Shown here piece by piece: positions 1-8,648 of a DNA stretch of 64,000 nt (positions are counted from its first letter, which is position 1; every line of letters begins with the position of its first letter). The stretch is from Thomasclavelia sp047249845. GTDB lineage: Bacteria > Bacillota_I > Bacilli_A > Erysipelotrichales > Coprobacillaceae. The stretch spans positions 1 through 64,000 of the forward strand of contig NZ_JBKTWO010000002.1 of the NCBI RefSeq assembly GCF_047249845.1, written 5' to 3'. The position numbers and the translations under genes are program-made. A model generated the notes under the pieces. That model was not told the origin of the DNA and did no database searches. It was given only the letters and a program-made list of their open reading frames with translations.

Positions 1-108
1 TAATGATAAAATGCGTGTGTAACTATGAAAATTTTTTCGTTCGTAGAGTACTTTAATTTATGACAATTTTGTGGTTAAAAGTTATTTTTATTTTAAGGGG
101 GGATTAGG

Positions 109-615
109 ATGAATTGGTATGTTATTTTTGTAAATAAAGATAAAATTAATCAATTATTAGTTTATTTTAATAATCAACCTGGTATAAATGCTTTTATTCC
201 TAAGATTGAAAAGCTGATAAGTAAGGAAGGGAAAAAAGATTTTTTAGAGGTTCCCATGTTTCTTAATTATCTTTTTATTGAAACATCATTTAATGAACAA
301 GAATTTGGTGAAATGATAAAAGAAATTAAAAAAGATTTAGGCTCTACGATGAAAATGTTACAGGATGAAACACAAACTATTTATGCATTAACTGTCAAAG
401 AAAAGAATCTCTTAGAGTCTTTATTAAATAAGGATTATTTAATAAAGCATTCAATAGGAATCATAGTTGATTCTAAATTAATTATTCAAGATGGACCATT
501 AAAAGGTAAAGAAGAATTAATTAGAAAGATTGATCGTCATAAAAGATTAGCTTTCTTAGATAATGTTTGTGGCAAACTGATGAAAGTTCCTTTGGAGGTA
601 ATAAGTAAGTCATAG
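109..615 (+). CDS. NusG/LoaP-family transcription antiterminator, copy 1
   Basis: Predicted specialised NusG paralogue that rides on RNA polymerase and lets it pass terminators in the polysaccharide operon downstream. The 168 residues hold an N-terminal NGN-like domain (starts NWYVIFVNKDK, core NYLFIETSF near 50-60) and a C-terminal KOW-like segment (IIQDGPLKGKEELIRKID near 125-142). The length fits LoaP/NusG proteins. The ATG follows a strong GGGGGG Shine-Dalgarno site. It is more diverged than copy 2, lacking the FPGYIFV signature. Three bases separate it from copy 2, so they are co-transcribed. LoaP proteins are known to act on long polysaccharide or antibiotic operons; its action here is inferred from position and from the terminators at 1160-1241. 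Confidence 0.85.
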   Translation: MNWYVIFVNKDKINQLLVYFNNQPGINAFIPKIEKLISKEGKKDFLEVPMFLNYLFIETSFNEQEFGEMIKEIKKDLGSTMKMLQDETQTIYALTVKEKNLLESLLNKDYLIKHSIGIIVDSKLIIQDGPLKGKEELIRKIDRHKRLAFLDNVCGKLMKVPLEVISKS

Positions 616-617
616 AT

Positions 618-1124
618 ATGGTTATAGAAGAAAACTGGTATGTGTTATTTGCATTAGTTGCAAAAGAAAAAAAATTGTGTTCGGTCTTAACTAAAAAAGG
701 TTTGAATGCATTTATTCCCCAAATGGAATATTATCGCCGAGATATTAAGGGGAATGCATTAAAGATGTTATTTCCAGGATATATTTTTGTTAGAAGTGAA
801 ATGAAGCAGAGTGATTTTGATGATTTTTTATATAGGTTAGAAGATCAAAGAGATGGTTTAATTAAACAGCTTAAAGAAGATGGTGTAGCAGCTTTAAGAA
901 AAGAAGAGATAGAAATGTTTAAAAAACTTCTCAATAGTAAAGGTATCTTAGAAATGTCCCAAGCATTTATTGAAGATAAACGAGCTATAGTTACAGATGG
1001 ACCATTAATGTATTATCAAGATCATATAGTTAAGATTGATAAACACAATAAATTAGCTTACTTAGATATGGAATTTATGGATAGACAGATCTTAGTAGGG
1101 CTAAATATTAAAAGCAAAATTTAA
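618..1124 (+). CDS. NusG/LoaP-family transcription antiterminator, copy 2
   Basis: Second tandem NusG-type elongation factor, also 168 residues. The NGN domain carries the classic LFPGYIFVRSE stretch (near 52-62), and the C-terminal KOW-like part reads VTDGPLMYYQDHIVKIDKH (near 126-144). It begins with the ENWYVLF motif typical of the family's beta-1 strand. A GGAGG lies about 20 bases upstream, so spacing is long and translation may be coupled to copy 1. Immediately downstream come two intrinsic terminators and then the capsule genes, the layout expected when a processive antiterminator controls its own operon. Whether the copies form a pair, act at different leaders or one is decaying cannot be told from sequence. 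Confidence 0.88.
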   Translation: MVIEENWYVLFALVAKEKKLCSVLTKKGLNAFIPQMEYYRRDIKGNALKMLFPGYIFVRSEMKQSDFDDFLYRLEDQRDGLIKQLKEDGVAALRKEEIEMFKKLLNSKGILEMSQAFIEDKRAIVTDGPLMYYQDHIVKIDKHNKLAYLDMEFMDRQILVGLNIKSKI

Positions 1125-1159
1125 TAAATGGAGCTGGTTTACCGCACATTTTGTAATTT

Positions 1160-1205
1160 GAATATAGTTCTTCTTTGGGGTAGGGGGAACTGTATTCTTT
1201 TTTAT
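1160..1205 (+). terminator. Leader intrinsic terminator 1
   Basis: Inverted repeat 1160-1170 / 1187-1197 (GAATATAGTTC with GAACTGTATTC, one G-U pair), 16-base loop, followed by a T-rich run. It lies between the antiterminator genes and the first sugar gene, so it is a likely target of LoaP-type antitermination. Confidence 0.75.
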
Positions 1206-1221
1206 TAATTTAAAAATATAT

Positions 1222-1241
1222 AACTGCTAGGGCAGTTTTTT
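1222..1241 (+). terminator. Leader intrinsic terminator 2
   Basis: Short hairpin AACTGC-TAGG-GCAGTT directly followed by TTTT. It stands about 20 bases after terminator 1 and just before the ribosome-binding site of the first capsule gene. Two terminators in series would strongly stop polymerase unless it is modified. Confidence 0.6.
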
Positions 1242-1260
1242 GTTATGGGGGGAGATCAAG

Positions 1261-1854
1261 ATAAATAAATTATTAATTGTTGGAAGTGGCGGCCATGGGA
1301 GATGCTGTTTGGATATTGCAAGAGAGAGTTATGACCATATTGCTTTTCTAGATGATCATCATCTTAATGAAGTAATCAATGATTGTAAAGTCATTGATAC
1401 GATTGATCAAATGAACTGTTATTATCAGGAGTATAAAGATATTTTTATTGCGGTTGGCAGTAATAAATTAAGAAAGAAACTGATTAAACAGGCTCATAAA
1501 AAAGGCTTTAATATCATTTCTTTGATATCTAAAACAAGCATAGTTTCTAAATATGCTTCAATAGATAAAGGAACTGTCATATTCCCTGGTGCCGTAGTTG
1601 AAAGTAATGCAGTTATTGGTAAAGGATGTATTATCGCTGCCAATGCAACTGTTAATCATGATGCCATTATTGAAGATTATGTACTCATATATTCCAGTAC
1701 GGTTGTTAAGCCAAATACATTAGTTAGCTCATATACTCGTATTGGCAGTAATTGTGTCATAGGTTTTGGAATTAAAGTAAATGCAAGCAGTGATATTCCT
1801 GATGGAACAGCTGTTAATGATAATCATGAGTATGGTTTTGAAACGGGGGTATAG
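1261..1854 (+). CDS. PglD/NeuD-type sugar acyltransferase (left-handed beta-helix)
   Basis: Predicted acyl-CoA-dependent N- or O-acyltransferase for a nucleotide-activated amino sugar. The N-terminal nucleotide-sugar domain starts NKLLIVGSGGHGR, and the C-terminal half is hexapeptide repeats (IDKGTVIFPGAVVESNAVIG onward). The family catalytic His is seen in TVNHDAIIEDYV. The start is problematic: a strong GGGGGGAG lies at 1247-1254, and the family N-terminus (M-N-K-L-L) would begin at ATA 1261, six bases later. The other in-frame start, TTG 1240, lies inside the terminator T-run with no ribosome site. I chose 1261 as a rare ATA start. The next gene begins two bases after the stop. Confidence 0.8.
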   Translation: MNKLLIVGSGGHGRCCLDIARESYDHIAFLDDHHLNEVINDCKVIDTIDQMNCYYQEYKDIFIAVGSNKLRKKLIKQAHKKGFNIISLISKTSIVSKYASIDKGTVIFPGAVVESNAVIGKGCIIAANATVNHDAIIEDYVLIYSSTVVKPNTLVSSYTRIGSNCVIGFGIKVNASSDIPDGTAVNDNHEYGFETGV

Positions 1855-1855
1855 G

Positions 1856-2467
1856 ATGTATCGAAAAGGAATTAAGAGAGTGCTTGATTTTATTCTGTCA
1901 TTGGGGGGACTTATTGTATTGAGTCCTGTTTTTGTTATTTTATGTTTATGGATAAAATTAGACAGTAAAGGACCGGTGTTGTTTAAACAAAAAAGAGTGG
2001 GGATCAACAAATCGTATTTCAATATATTAAAGTTCAGGACGATGTATATTGATACGCCTAAAGATATGCCTACTCATATGTTGAAAGATCCCGATCAGTT
2101 TATTACTAAAGTGGGTAAATTTTTAAGAAAAACGTCTTTAGATGAACTGCCTCAAATCATCAATATCTTAAAAGGAGAAATGGCTATTATTGGGCCAAGA
2201 CCGGCATTATGGAATCAATATGATTTAATTGAAGAAAGGGATAAATATAATGCTAATGATATAAGGCCAGGTCTTACAGGCTGGGCTCAAATCAATGGTA
2301 GGGATGAACTAGAAATACCAGTAAAGGCTAAATTAGATGGAGAATACGTAGAACGTATCTCTTTTTTATTTGATCTAAAATGTTTCTTTGGGACTATAAC
2401 ATCAGTATTAAGATCTGATGGAGTTATAGAGGGGGGAACTGGTAATATGAAAGGGAAGTGCAAATGA
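1856..2467 (+). CDS. Polyprenyl-phosphate sugar-1-phosphate transferase (PglC/WcaJ type)
   Basis: Monotopic membrane enzyme that starts a repeat unit by moving a sugar-1-phosphate from its nucleotide onto undecaprenyl phosphate. About 203 residues, short as in PglC. One N-terminal hydrophobic helix (FILSLGGLIVLSPVFVILCL) is followed by the family landmarks VLFKQKRVG, ILKFRTM, KTSLDELPQIINILKGE, IGPRPAL and RPGLTGWAQINGRD. The ATG at 1856 follows a GGGGGT site. A longer open frame starts at 1781 but overlaps the acyltransferase and adds no domain. Pairing with the PglD-like gene suggests that the first sugar is an acylated amino sugar. The C-terminus overlaps the next gene by four bases. Confidence 0.92.
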   Translation: MYRKGIKRVLDFILSLGGLIVLSPVFVILCLWIKLDSKGPVLFKQKRVGINKSYFNILKFRTMYIDTPKDMPTHMLKDPDQFITKVGKFLRKTSLDELPQIINILKGEMAIIGPRPALWNQYDLIEERDKYNANDIRPGLTGWAQINGRDELEIPVKAKLDGEYVERISFLFDLKCFFGTITSVLRSDGVIEGGTGNMKGKCK

Positions 2468-3345
2468 TGAAAAAAGTATTAATAACAGGAGCAGGAAGTT
2501 ATATTGGAACATCATTTGAAATGTATGTTAAAAAAAATTATTCGAATGATTTTAAAATAGATACTCTGAATATGTTAGATCCAAATTGGATTAAACATGA
2601 TTTTAGTGGTTATGATTCAATCTTTCATGTAGCAGGAATTGCTCATGCTGATATTGGTAATGTTAGTGAAGAAACAAAGAAATTATATTATCGAATAAAT
2701 TGTGATCTAGCTTATGAAACGGCTTTAAAAGCAAAACAGGCAAATATTAAACAGTTCATCTATATGTCTTCAATTATTGTTTATGGTGAAAGTGCTCCTT
2801 ATGGTAAAATAAAGGTTATTACTAAAGAAACTGAGCCATCACCAAATAATTTTTATGGTGACAGCAAGTTAAAAGCAGAAGTAAAATTATCTTTTTTACA
2901 AGATGATAGTTTTAATCTTGCAATAATTAGACCACCAATGATATATGGTCCTAATAGTAAAGGAAATTATCCAATGCTATCTAAATTAGCGAAAAAGTTA
3001 CCTGTATTTCCTAGTGTTTCAAATCAAAGAAGTATGCTGTTCATTGAAAATTTATGCGAGTTTGTAAGTTTATTGATAAGGAATAATGATAAAGGTATTT
3101 TTTATCCTCAAAATAATGAATATTCAAGTACGGTAGAAATAGTTAAAAATATTAATCCAAAGATTAAAATATTGGGAATTTTAAATGTTGGAGTGGTCAT
3201 GGGGTCGAAAATCCCTGGTAAAGTCAGTAGTTTATGTAACAAGGCTTTTGGAAATTTGGTATATGATAAGTCGTTAAGTGTCTATAAAGATAGGTATTGT
3301 CGATATTCATTAAAGGAATCGATTGAAAAGACTGAGGAAATATGA
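2464..3345 (+). CDS. NAD(P)-dependent sugar epimerase/dehydratase (extended SDR)
   Basis: Cytosolic sugar-nucleotide oxidoreductase or epimerase of the extended SDR family. It has an N-terminal Rossmann motif KVLITGAGSYIG (GxGxxxG variant), a MSSIIVYGES strand with the catalytic Ser, and a YGDSK active-site YxxxK near residue 140. At about 294 residues it is near the short end for such enzymes. Similar small SDRs reduce 4-keto sugars (WbpV/FnlB-like), which would fit making QuiNAc- or FucNAc-type precursors for the PglC-like transferase. ATGA overlap with the preceding gene and a GAAAGGGA site support ATG 2464. The exact substrate is not readable. Confidence 0.82.
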   Translation: MMKKVLITGAGSYIGTSFEMYVKKNYSNDFKIDTLNMLDPNWIKHDFSGYDSIFHVAGIAHADIGNVSEETKKLYYRINCDLAYETALKAKQANIKQFIYMSSIIVYGESAPYGKIKVITKETEPSPNNFYGDSKLKAEVKLSFLQDDSFNLAIIRPPMIYGPNSKGNYPMLSKLAKKLPVFPSVSNQRSMLFIENLCEFVSLLIRNNDKGIFYPQNNEYSSTVEIVKNINPKIKILGILNVGVVMGSKIPGKVSSLCNKAFGNLVYDKSLSVYKDRYCRYSLKESIEKTEEI

Positions 3346-4550
3346 TGAAGATATTAATTATATCTCAATATTTTTATCCTGAGAATTTTAGAATAAATGA
3401 TTTAGCATTAGAATTAAAAAAGCGAGGACACGAGATTACGGTATTGACAGGACTTCCTAATTATCCTAAAGGTGAATATTTTGAAGGATATTGTAAAGAT
3501 AGAAATTGTGACGAGATTTGGAATGGTATTCCAATATATCGTTGTAAAATGAGAGCTAGGAAAACAGGATCAATTAACTTAATTAGAAATTATTTTAGCT
3601 TTGTTAAAGAGGCTAATAAAAAACTACGAGATTTGGAAAGTAAAGAATTTGATTTAATCTATGTATTTGAAGTATCACCAATTACAGTAGCTTTACCGGC
3701 AATTAAATTTAAAAAGAAAAAACATCTACCAATTATTATTAATATTCAGGATCTATGGCCAGAGAATATTATAGCAGTAACTGGAATCACCAATCCAATT
3801 ATAATTGGATTAGTGAATAAAATGGTAAATTATATTTATAAGTATTGTGATCTTATTTTAACAGCAAGTCCCAGTTTTGTATCAAAGATTAAAGATCGAG
3901 TTAAAGATAAAAATAAAGTTAAATATTGGCCTCAATATGCAACAGTAGTAAAAGCAGCTGAAGCAGCTAGTATATTGGATAAAGATAAATTTAATATTGT
4001 TTTTACCGGAAATATTGGCGAAGCTCAAGGAATTGATTTGGCGATTGAAGCGGCTAAAAGGTTGAAAAACAAAAAAATATGTTGGCATTTTGTTGGTGAA
4101 GGAAGAAGTAAAGAAAGATTGATGAATCTGGTAAGAGAATACGGTATTGAAGATAATGTGAAATTTCATGGATTTCACCCTGAAAGAGAAATACCAAAGT
4201 ATTTAAAAGATGCTGATGCAGCGCTTTTAATCCTCAAACCTAATCCTATATTTGAAATGACTATTCCCGCAAAACTACAGACCTATTTAGCTTGTGGGGT
4301 ACCAATTATTGGATGTGTTAGTGGAGAAGGTAAAAGAATTATCGAGGAATCAAAAGCAGGTATAGTTAGTGAAAATATTTCAGTCGATGCATTAGTTAAA
4401 GTTTGCAATAATTTTATTGAACTAAGTCCCAGTGATATAGAAGAGTATAAGAAAAAGGCTTATGTATATGGGGAAAATAATTTTAATAAGGATTCACTGA
4501 TTAATTATTTAGAAAGGTCAATGGAGGATTTAAATAATGTCAATATTTAA
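3342..4550 (+). CDS. GT4 glycosyltransferase, WbuB-like
   Basis: Predicted cytosolic transferase that adds a sugar to the lipid-linked repeat. About 402 residues with a GT-B fold. The N-terminus ILIISQYFYPENFRINDLA followed by GLPNYPKGEY is characteristic of the WbuB branch (often L-FucNAc transferases). The C-terminal half has FTGNIGEAQG, the nucleotide-binding FHGFHPEREIPKYL, and PAKLQTYLACGVPII (GT4 EX7E-region equivalent). It sits directly before a CapE-type enzyme for UDP-L-FucNAc, which supports L-FucNAc as donor; that is inference. It overlaps its neighbours by a few bases at both ends, so it is translationally coupled. Confidence 0.88.
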   Translation: MMKILIISQYFYPENFRINDLALELKKRGHEITVLTGLPNYPKGEYFEGYCKDRNCDEIWNGIPIYRCKMRARKTGSINLIRNYFSFVKEANKKLRDLESKEFDLIYVFEVSPITVALPAIKFKKKKHLPIIINIQDLWPENIIAVTGITNPIIIGLVNKMVNYIYKYCDLILTASPSFVSKIKDRVKDKNKVKYWPQYATVVKAAEAASILDKDKFNIVFTGNIGEAQGIDLAIEAAKRLKNKKICWHFVGEGRSKERLMNLVREYGIEDNVKFHGFHPEREIPKYLKDADAALLILKPNPIFEMTIPAKLQTYLACGVPIIGCVSGEGKRIIEESKAGIVSENISVDALVKVCNNFIELSPSDIEEYKKKAYVYGENNFNKDSLINYLERSMEDLNNVNI

Positions 4551-5580
4551 AGATAAAACGTTAATGATTACCGGGGGAACAGGATCATTTGGGAATGCGG
4601 TATTAAACCGCTTTTTAAATACCGATATAAAAGAAATTAGAATATTTTCAAGAGATGAGTTGAAACAAGATAATATGAGACATGAATATCAGGCTAAATA
4701 TCCTGATATTTTTAATAAACTTAAATTTTATTTAGGTGATGTTAGAGATATTAATTCAATTAAAAATGCAATGTTGGGGGTAGATTATATTTTCCATGCC
4801 GCAGCATTAAAACAGGTACCTAGCTGTGAATTCTTTCCTATTGAAGCAGTTAAAACAAATGTTTTAGGAACAGAAAATGTTTTAACTGCTGCAATAGAGT
4901 GTGGTGTTAAAAAAGTTGTTTGCCTGTCAACTGATAAAGCAGCTTATCCTGTCAATGCAATGGGAACTAGTAAAGCAATGATGGAAAAAGTCATTGTAGC
5001 AAAAAGCAGGACTGTTGATCCCAATAAAACTAAAATAATGTGCACAAGGTATGGAAATGTATTGGCATCGAGAGGGAGTGTAGTACCACTTTTTATTAAC
5101 CAAATAAAACAAAATAACCCGTTAACGTTAACTGAGCCAACGATGACAAGATTTGTCATGACATTGGAAGAGGCTGTAGATTTAGTATTATTTGCTTTTG
5201 AAAATGGAGAGTCAGGAGATATTTTTGTCCAAAAGGCACCAGCTTGTACAATTGAGGTATTAGCAAAGGCAGTGAAAGAGTTATTTAAGGCGAATAATGA
5301 AATAAAAGTAATTGGTATACGGCACGGTGAAAAAATGTATGAGACTTTATTAACAGATGAAGAGTGTGCCAATGCTATTGATTTAGGAGAGTTTTATCGT
5401 GTTCCGGCAGATAAAAGAGATTTAAATTATGATAAATACTTTTTTGAGGGAATTAAGAAGACAAAATTTACTCAATTTAATTCAAATAATACAAGGTTAA
5501 TGGATATTGAGGCGGTAAAAAATAAGTTATTAGAAGTTAGATTAGTTAAAGATGAGATAAATAAATGGGAGAATAAGTAA
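4537..5580 (+). CDS. capE: UDP-GlcNAc 4,6-dehydratase/5-epimerase, CapE/FnlA type
   Basis: First enzyme of UDP-N-acetyl-L-fucosamine synthesis: it dehydrates UDP-GlcNAc at C4/C6 and inverts C5. The Rossmann motif MITGGTGSFGNAVLNRF begins the protein. The active-site segment STDKAAYPVNAMGTSKAMME shows the MxxxK that CapE-type enzymes have in place of YxxxK. The C-terminal IRHGEKMYETLL is typical of the CapD/FlaA1/CapE group. Length 347 matches the family. GGAGG precedes the ATG. The next two enzymes of the pathway (CapF and CapG types) lie about 14 kb downstream at 19267-21553, so the pathway is split around transferases and transport genes. Confidence 0.93.
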   Translation: MSIFKDKTLMITGGTGSFGNAVLNRFLNTDIKEIRIFSRDELKQDNMRHEYQAKYPDIFNKLKFYLGDVRDINSIKNAMLGVDYIFHAAALKQVPSCEFFPIEAVKTNVLGTENVLTAAIECGVKKVVCLSTDKAAYPVNAMGTSKAMMEKVIVAKSRTVDPNKTKIMCTRYGNVLASRGSVVPLFINQIKQNNPLTLTEPTMTRFVMTLEEAVDLVLFAFENGESGDIFVQKAPACTIEVLAKAVKELFKANNEIKVIGIRHGEKMYETLLTDEECANAIDLGEFYRVPADKRDLNYDKYFFEGIKKTKFTQFNSNNTRLMDIEAVKNKLLEVRLVKDEINKWENK

Positions 5581-6422
5581 TGGCTGATTTAACAACTATT
5601 ATTTTAACTTTTAATGAGGAAAAAAATATTGCTAATGCAATCAATTCCGTTAAGTCAATTTCTAAAAGAATTGTGATAGTTGACAGTTTTAGTACTGATA
5701 AAACAGTAGAAATTGCTGAATCTTTGGGAGCAGAAGTGATTCAACATGAATTTGTGAATCAAGCTAAACAATTTATTTATGCAATGAATATTTTAGATAT
5801 TAAAACTATTTGGATCATGCGCTTAGATGCAGATGAGATAATTTCTAAAAATGCCGCTAAAGAAATTGAGGGAATCTGTAATATTAATATTAATTCAGAT
5901 ATTAATGGTATTGTAGTACGCTTTGAAGTGAATTTTTTAGGCAAAGCATTAAAACATGGCGGAATATATCCATTTAGAAAAATGATAGTTTTTAAAAATG
6001 GTAAAGGCTACATGGAAGACCGAAATATGGATGAACATATTGTGCTTCTTGAAGGAAAAGCAATTGAAACTAAAAATGACTCATATCATAAAGATTATAA
6101 GAATTTATCAACATGGATAGATAAACATAACAAATACTCTTCTAGAGAGGTAAATGATTACTTTGATTCTTATAAAAATAATAAATCGGTAAATCTGAAT
6201 AAATCAGCTAGGTTTAAAAGATTTATTAAGTTTAAAATATATTATAAATTGCCTTTAGGCACAAGAGCACATCTTTATTATTTTTATAGATATTATTTTA
6301 AATTAGGTTTTTTAGATGGTAAAGAGGGAAAGATATTTGCCTTTATGCAAGCTTATTGGTATCGGTTTTTAGTTGATGCAAAAATTTATGAACATGTCAT
6401 AGATGATAAAAAGGAGGTCTAA
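5580..6422 (+). CDS. GT2 family glycosyltransferase
   Basis: GT-A fold inverting transferase of 280 residues. The nucleotide-sugar domain starts TTIILTFNEEKNIANAI, followed by VIVDSFSTDKT and the metal-binding motif RLDADEI (near 82-88). This version (TFNEE, DSFSTDKT) resembles the WaaE/KdtX-like branch that often acts as a beta-glycosyltransferase in capsule loci. The stop of capE and this ATG overlap as TAATG, with GGGAG upstream. The C-terminal 60 residues are basic and aromatic (RAHLYYFYRYYFKLGF) and probably sit on the membrane face. Donor and acceptor are unknown. Confidence 0.87.
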   Translation: MADLTTIILTFNEEKNIANAINSVKSISKRIVIVDSFSTDKTVEIAESLGAEVIQHEFVNQAKQFIYAMNILDIKTIWIMRLDADEIISKNAAKEIEGICNININSDINGIVVRFEVNFLGKALKHGGIYPFRKMIVFKNGKGYMEDRNMDEHIVLLEGKAIETKNDSYHKDYKNLSTWIDKHNKYSSREVNDYFDSYKNNKSVNLNKSARFKRFIKFKIYYKLPLGTRAHLYYFYRYYFKLGFLDGKEGKIFAFMQAYWYRFLVDAKIYEHVIDDKKEV

Positions 6423-6423
6423 C

Positions 6424-7551
6424 ATGAAAAATATTTTAATATTAATGGGTAGATATTTACCAGGATATAAAGATGGTGGACCTGTAAGAACAATCGTAAA
6501 TTTAGTAGATATTCTTGGTAATGAATATAATTTTAATATTATGACATCTGATAGAGATCATGGAGATAAAAAATCATATGATAATATTGTTATTAATGAT
6601 TGGAATGCAGTTGGTAAAGCAAATGTTTATTATGTTAAAGATGAGAAATTTAAATTAAAAAAAATACAAAATATTGCGAAAAATAATGATTTGATTTATT
6701 GTTGTGGACCATATAATTCATATGCGATAAAAGTTATGATATTAAAAAGATTTAATATTATAAAACAACCATTAGTTATCGCTTCTATGGGATCTTTTTC
6801 GCAGGGAGCTTTGTCATTAAAAAGTAGGAAAAAAAAGATTTTTTTGAATCTATTGAAGATTTTGGGCTTATTTAAGAGGATTACTTGGTCAGTTACTTCA
6901 GAGATTGAAGAAGAGGAACTAAAAGAGGTTATTGGTTTAGATGCGAAATGTATTATTGCAGAGGATCTTCCTAGAGATACTGTAATAAAACATATTAGAA
7001 TAAAACAGGAAAATGAGTTAAAGATTATTTTTTTATCAAGAATATGCCAGAAAAAAAATCTTTTAGAAGCGATTAATATATTAAAAAATTTAAATTCTGG
7101 AAAAATAATTTTTGATATTTATGGAAATAAAGAGGATATAGCATATTGGGATAAATGTCAAAAGGCATTGATTTGTCTTCCCAAAAATATTGAATGGCAG
7201 TATTTAGGCGAAATAAATTCTGAGGAAGTGCCCAAAATATTTGCAAAATACGATATTTTTCTTTTTCCGACTTTTGGTGAAAATTACGGACATGTTATAG
7301 GTGAGGCACTATTATCAGGATGTGTTCCTGTAATAAGCGATACAACTCCTTGGTTAGATTTTAATCAAAACAAATGTGGAAATGTAGTATCACTTAGTAA
7401 TAGAAATGAATTTGTAGACATATTAAAGAAATATCTACATTTAAATAATTTGGAATATAGTATATATTGTAAGAATGCTCAAAGTTACATATTAAATAAA
7501 AATAAAAAAAGTATTAATGAAACAGGATATCGAAAGGTATTTGATTTATGA
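6424..7551 (+). CDS. GT4-like glycosyltransferase
   Basis: GT-B transferase of about 375 residues. The N-terminus KNILILMGRYLPGYKDGGPV has the GGP loop of GT4 enzymes. The C-terminal domain has IIFLSRICQKKNLLEAINI (acceptor/donor hinge) and FPTFGENYGHVIGEALLSGC, the EX7E-type motif that binds the nucleotide sugar. The AAGGAGG site at 6411-6417 places the start at ATG 6424 rather than upstream. It overlaps the following transferase by four bases (ATGA). Sugar specificity is not recognisable. Confidence 0.86.
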   Translation: MKNILILMGRYLPGYKDGGPVRTIVNLVDILGNEYNFNIMTSDRDHGDKKSYDNIVINDWNAVGKANVYYVKDEKFKLKKIQNIAKNNDLIYCCGPYNSYAIKVMILKRFNIIKQPLVIASMGSFSQGALSLKSRKKKIFLNLLKILGLFKRITWSVTSEIEEEELKEVIGLDAKCIIAEDLPRDTVIKHIRIKQENELKIIFLSRICQKKNLLEAINILKNLNSGKIIFDIYGNKEDIAYWDKCQKALICLPKNIEWQYLGEINSEEVPKIFAKYDIFLFPTFGENYGHVIGEALLSGCVPVISDTTPWLDFNQNKCGNVVSLSNRNEFVDILKKYLHLNNLEYSIYCKNAQSYILNKNKKSINETGYRKVFDL

Positions 7552-8648
7552 AAGTGTTATTTTTAACAAATATTCCTTCACCATATCGTGTTGATTTTTT
7601 TAATGAGCTAGGAAAGTATTGTGATTTGACAGTACTTTTTGAAAAAAATAAAGCTGATAATAGAGAGTGGACTAGTGATATAAATAAAAATTATAATGCA
7701 GTTTTTTTAAAAGGAAGATCTATGGGAAATGACAAAGCACTATGCTTTGAGGTCATAGAATTTATTAGACAAAATTTTGATTGTATAATCATAGGTGGAT
7801 ATAGTACCCCTACAGGAATGTTAGCAATTAAATATTTAAGTTTCAAAAAAATCCCCTTCATTTTAAGCAGTGATGGAGGATTTATAAGACATGAAAGAAA
7901 AATTAATTATTTAATAAAAAAACATTTTATTTGTAGTGCTAATTATTACCTGAGTAGTGGAAAAGCAACATCAAAATATTTAATTCATTATGGTGCTAAA
8001 AAAGATAATATTTTTAATTATCCATTTACTTCTCTTTATAAAAGTGATGTATTAACTGCGCCTATATCTTCTGATGAAAAAAAAATTTTAAGAAATAAAT
8101 TAAATCTTCCAGATGGAAAAATAGTCATATGTGTTGGACAAATGATATCAAGAAAAGGTATTGATATATTATTAAAAGCAGCAGAAAATTTTGATAAAAA
8201 TATTTATACATATATTATAGGCGGTAAACCTACAGATGAATATTTAAAAATAATTAAAGACAATAATTTAAAAAAAATTTATTTTTTAAATTTTATGAAT
8301 AAAGAAAATTTATATGAATATTATAAAGCTGCTGATTTATTTGTTTTACCAACTAGAGAAGATATATGGGGATTGGTTATTAATGAAGCAATGGCTAATG
8401 GACTTCCTATAATTACCACTAATAAATGTATAGCAGGTTTAGAATTAATTAATGGTAATGGCTATATTGTGCCAACGGATGATTTTAATGCTATTTCATT
8501 AATGGTAAATGAGATATTGAGTAACCCAGTAAAACAAGTTAATTTATCAATTAAATCTTTAAAAATTATAAAAGAATATACAATAGAAAATATGGCACAA
8601 AAAACTTATAAGATATTAAAGGTGATAGAGAATGAAATTAAAAAATAA
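7548..8648 (+). CDS. GT4 family glycosyltransferase
   Basis: GT-B transferase of 366 residues. The N-terminus FLTNIPSPYRVDFFNELGKY is a common GT4 opening. The middle has CVGQMISRKGIDILLKA, and near the end LPTREDIWGLVINEAMANGL provides the paired glutamates of the EX7E motif. It is coupled to the genes on both sides by overlaps (starts inside the previous stop, ends inside the polymerase gene), so it belongs to one long operon. It adds one sugar of the repeat unit; which one cannot be told. Confidence 0.88.
   Translation: MKVLFLTNIPSPYRVDFFNELGKYCDLTVLFEKNKADNREWTSDINKNYNAVFLKGRSMGNDKALCFEVIEFIRQNFDCIIIGGYSTPTGMLAIKYLSFKKIPFILSSDGGFIRHERKINYLIKKHFICSANYYLSSGKATSKYLIHYGAKKDNIFNYPFTSLYKSDVLTAPISSDEKKILRNKLNLPDGKIVICVGQMISRKGIDILLKAAENFDKNIYTYIIGGKPTDEYLKIIKDNNLKKIYFLNFMNKENLYEYYKAADLFVLPTREDIWGLVINEAMANGLPIITTNKCIAGLELINGNGYIVPTDDFNAISLMVNEILSNPVKQVNLSIKSLKIIKEYTIENMAQKTYKILKVIENEIKK

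Noticed and set aside
1781..1856. Upstream extension of the first PglC-like gene
   Set aside because: It lies wholly inside the acyltransferase gene, adds no domain, and ATG 1856 has a clear GGGGG ribosome site.
4927..5372. Open frames on the minus strand inside capE
   Set aside because: They mirror the strongly coding capE frame, have no ribosome sites and no recognisable protein motifs.
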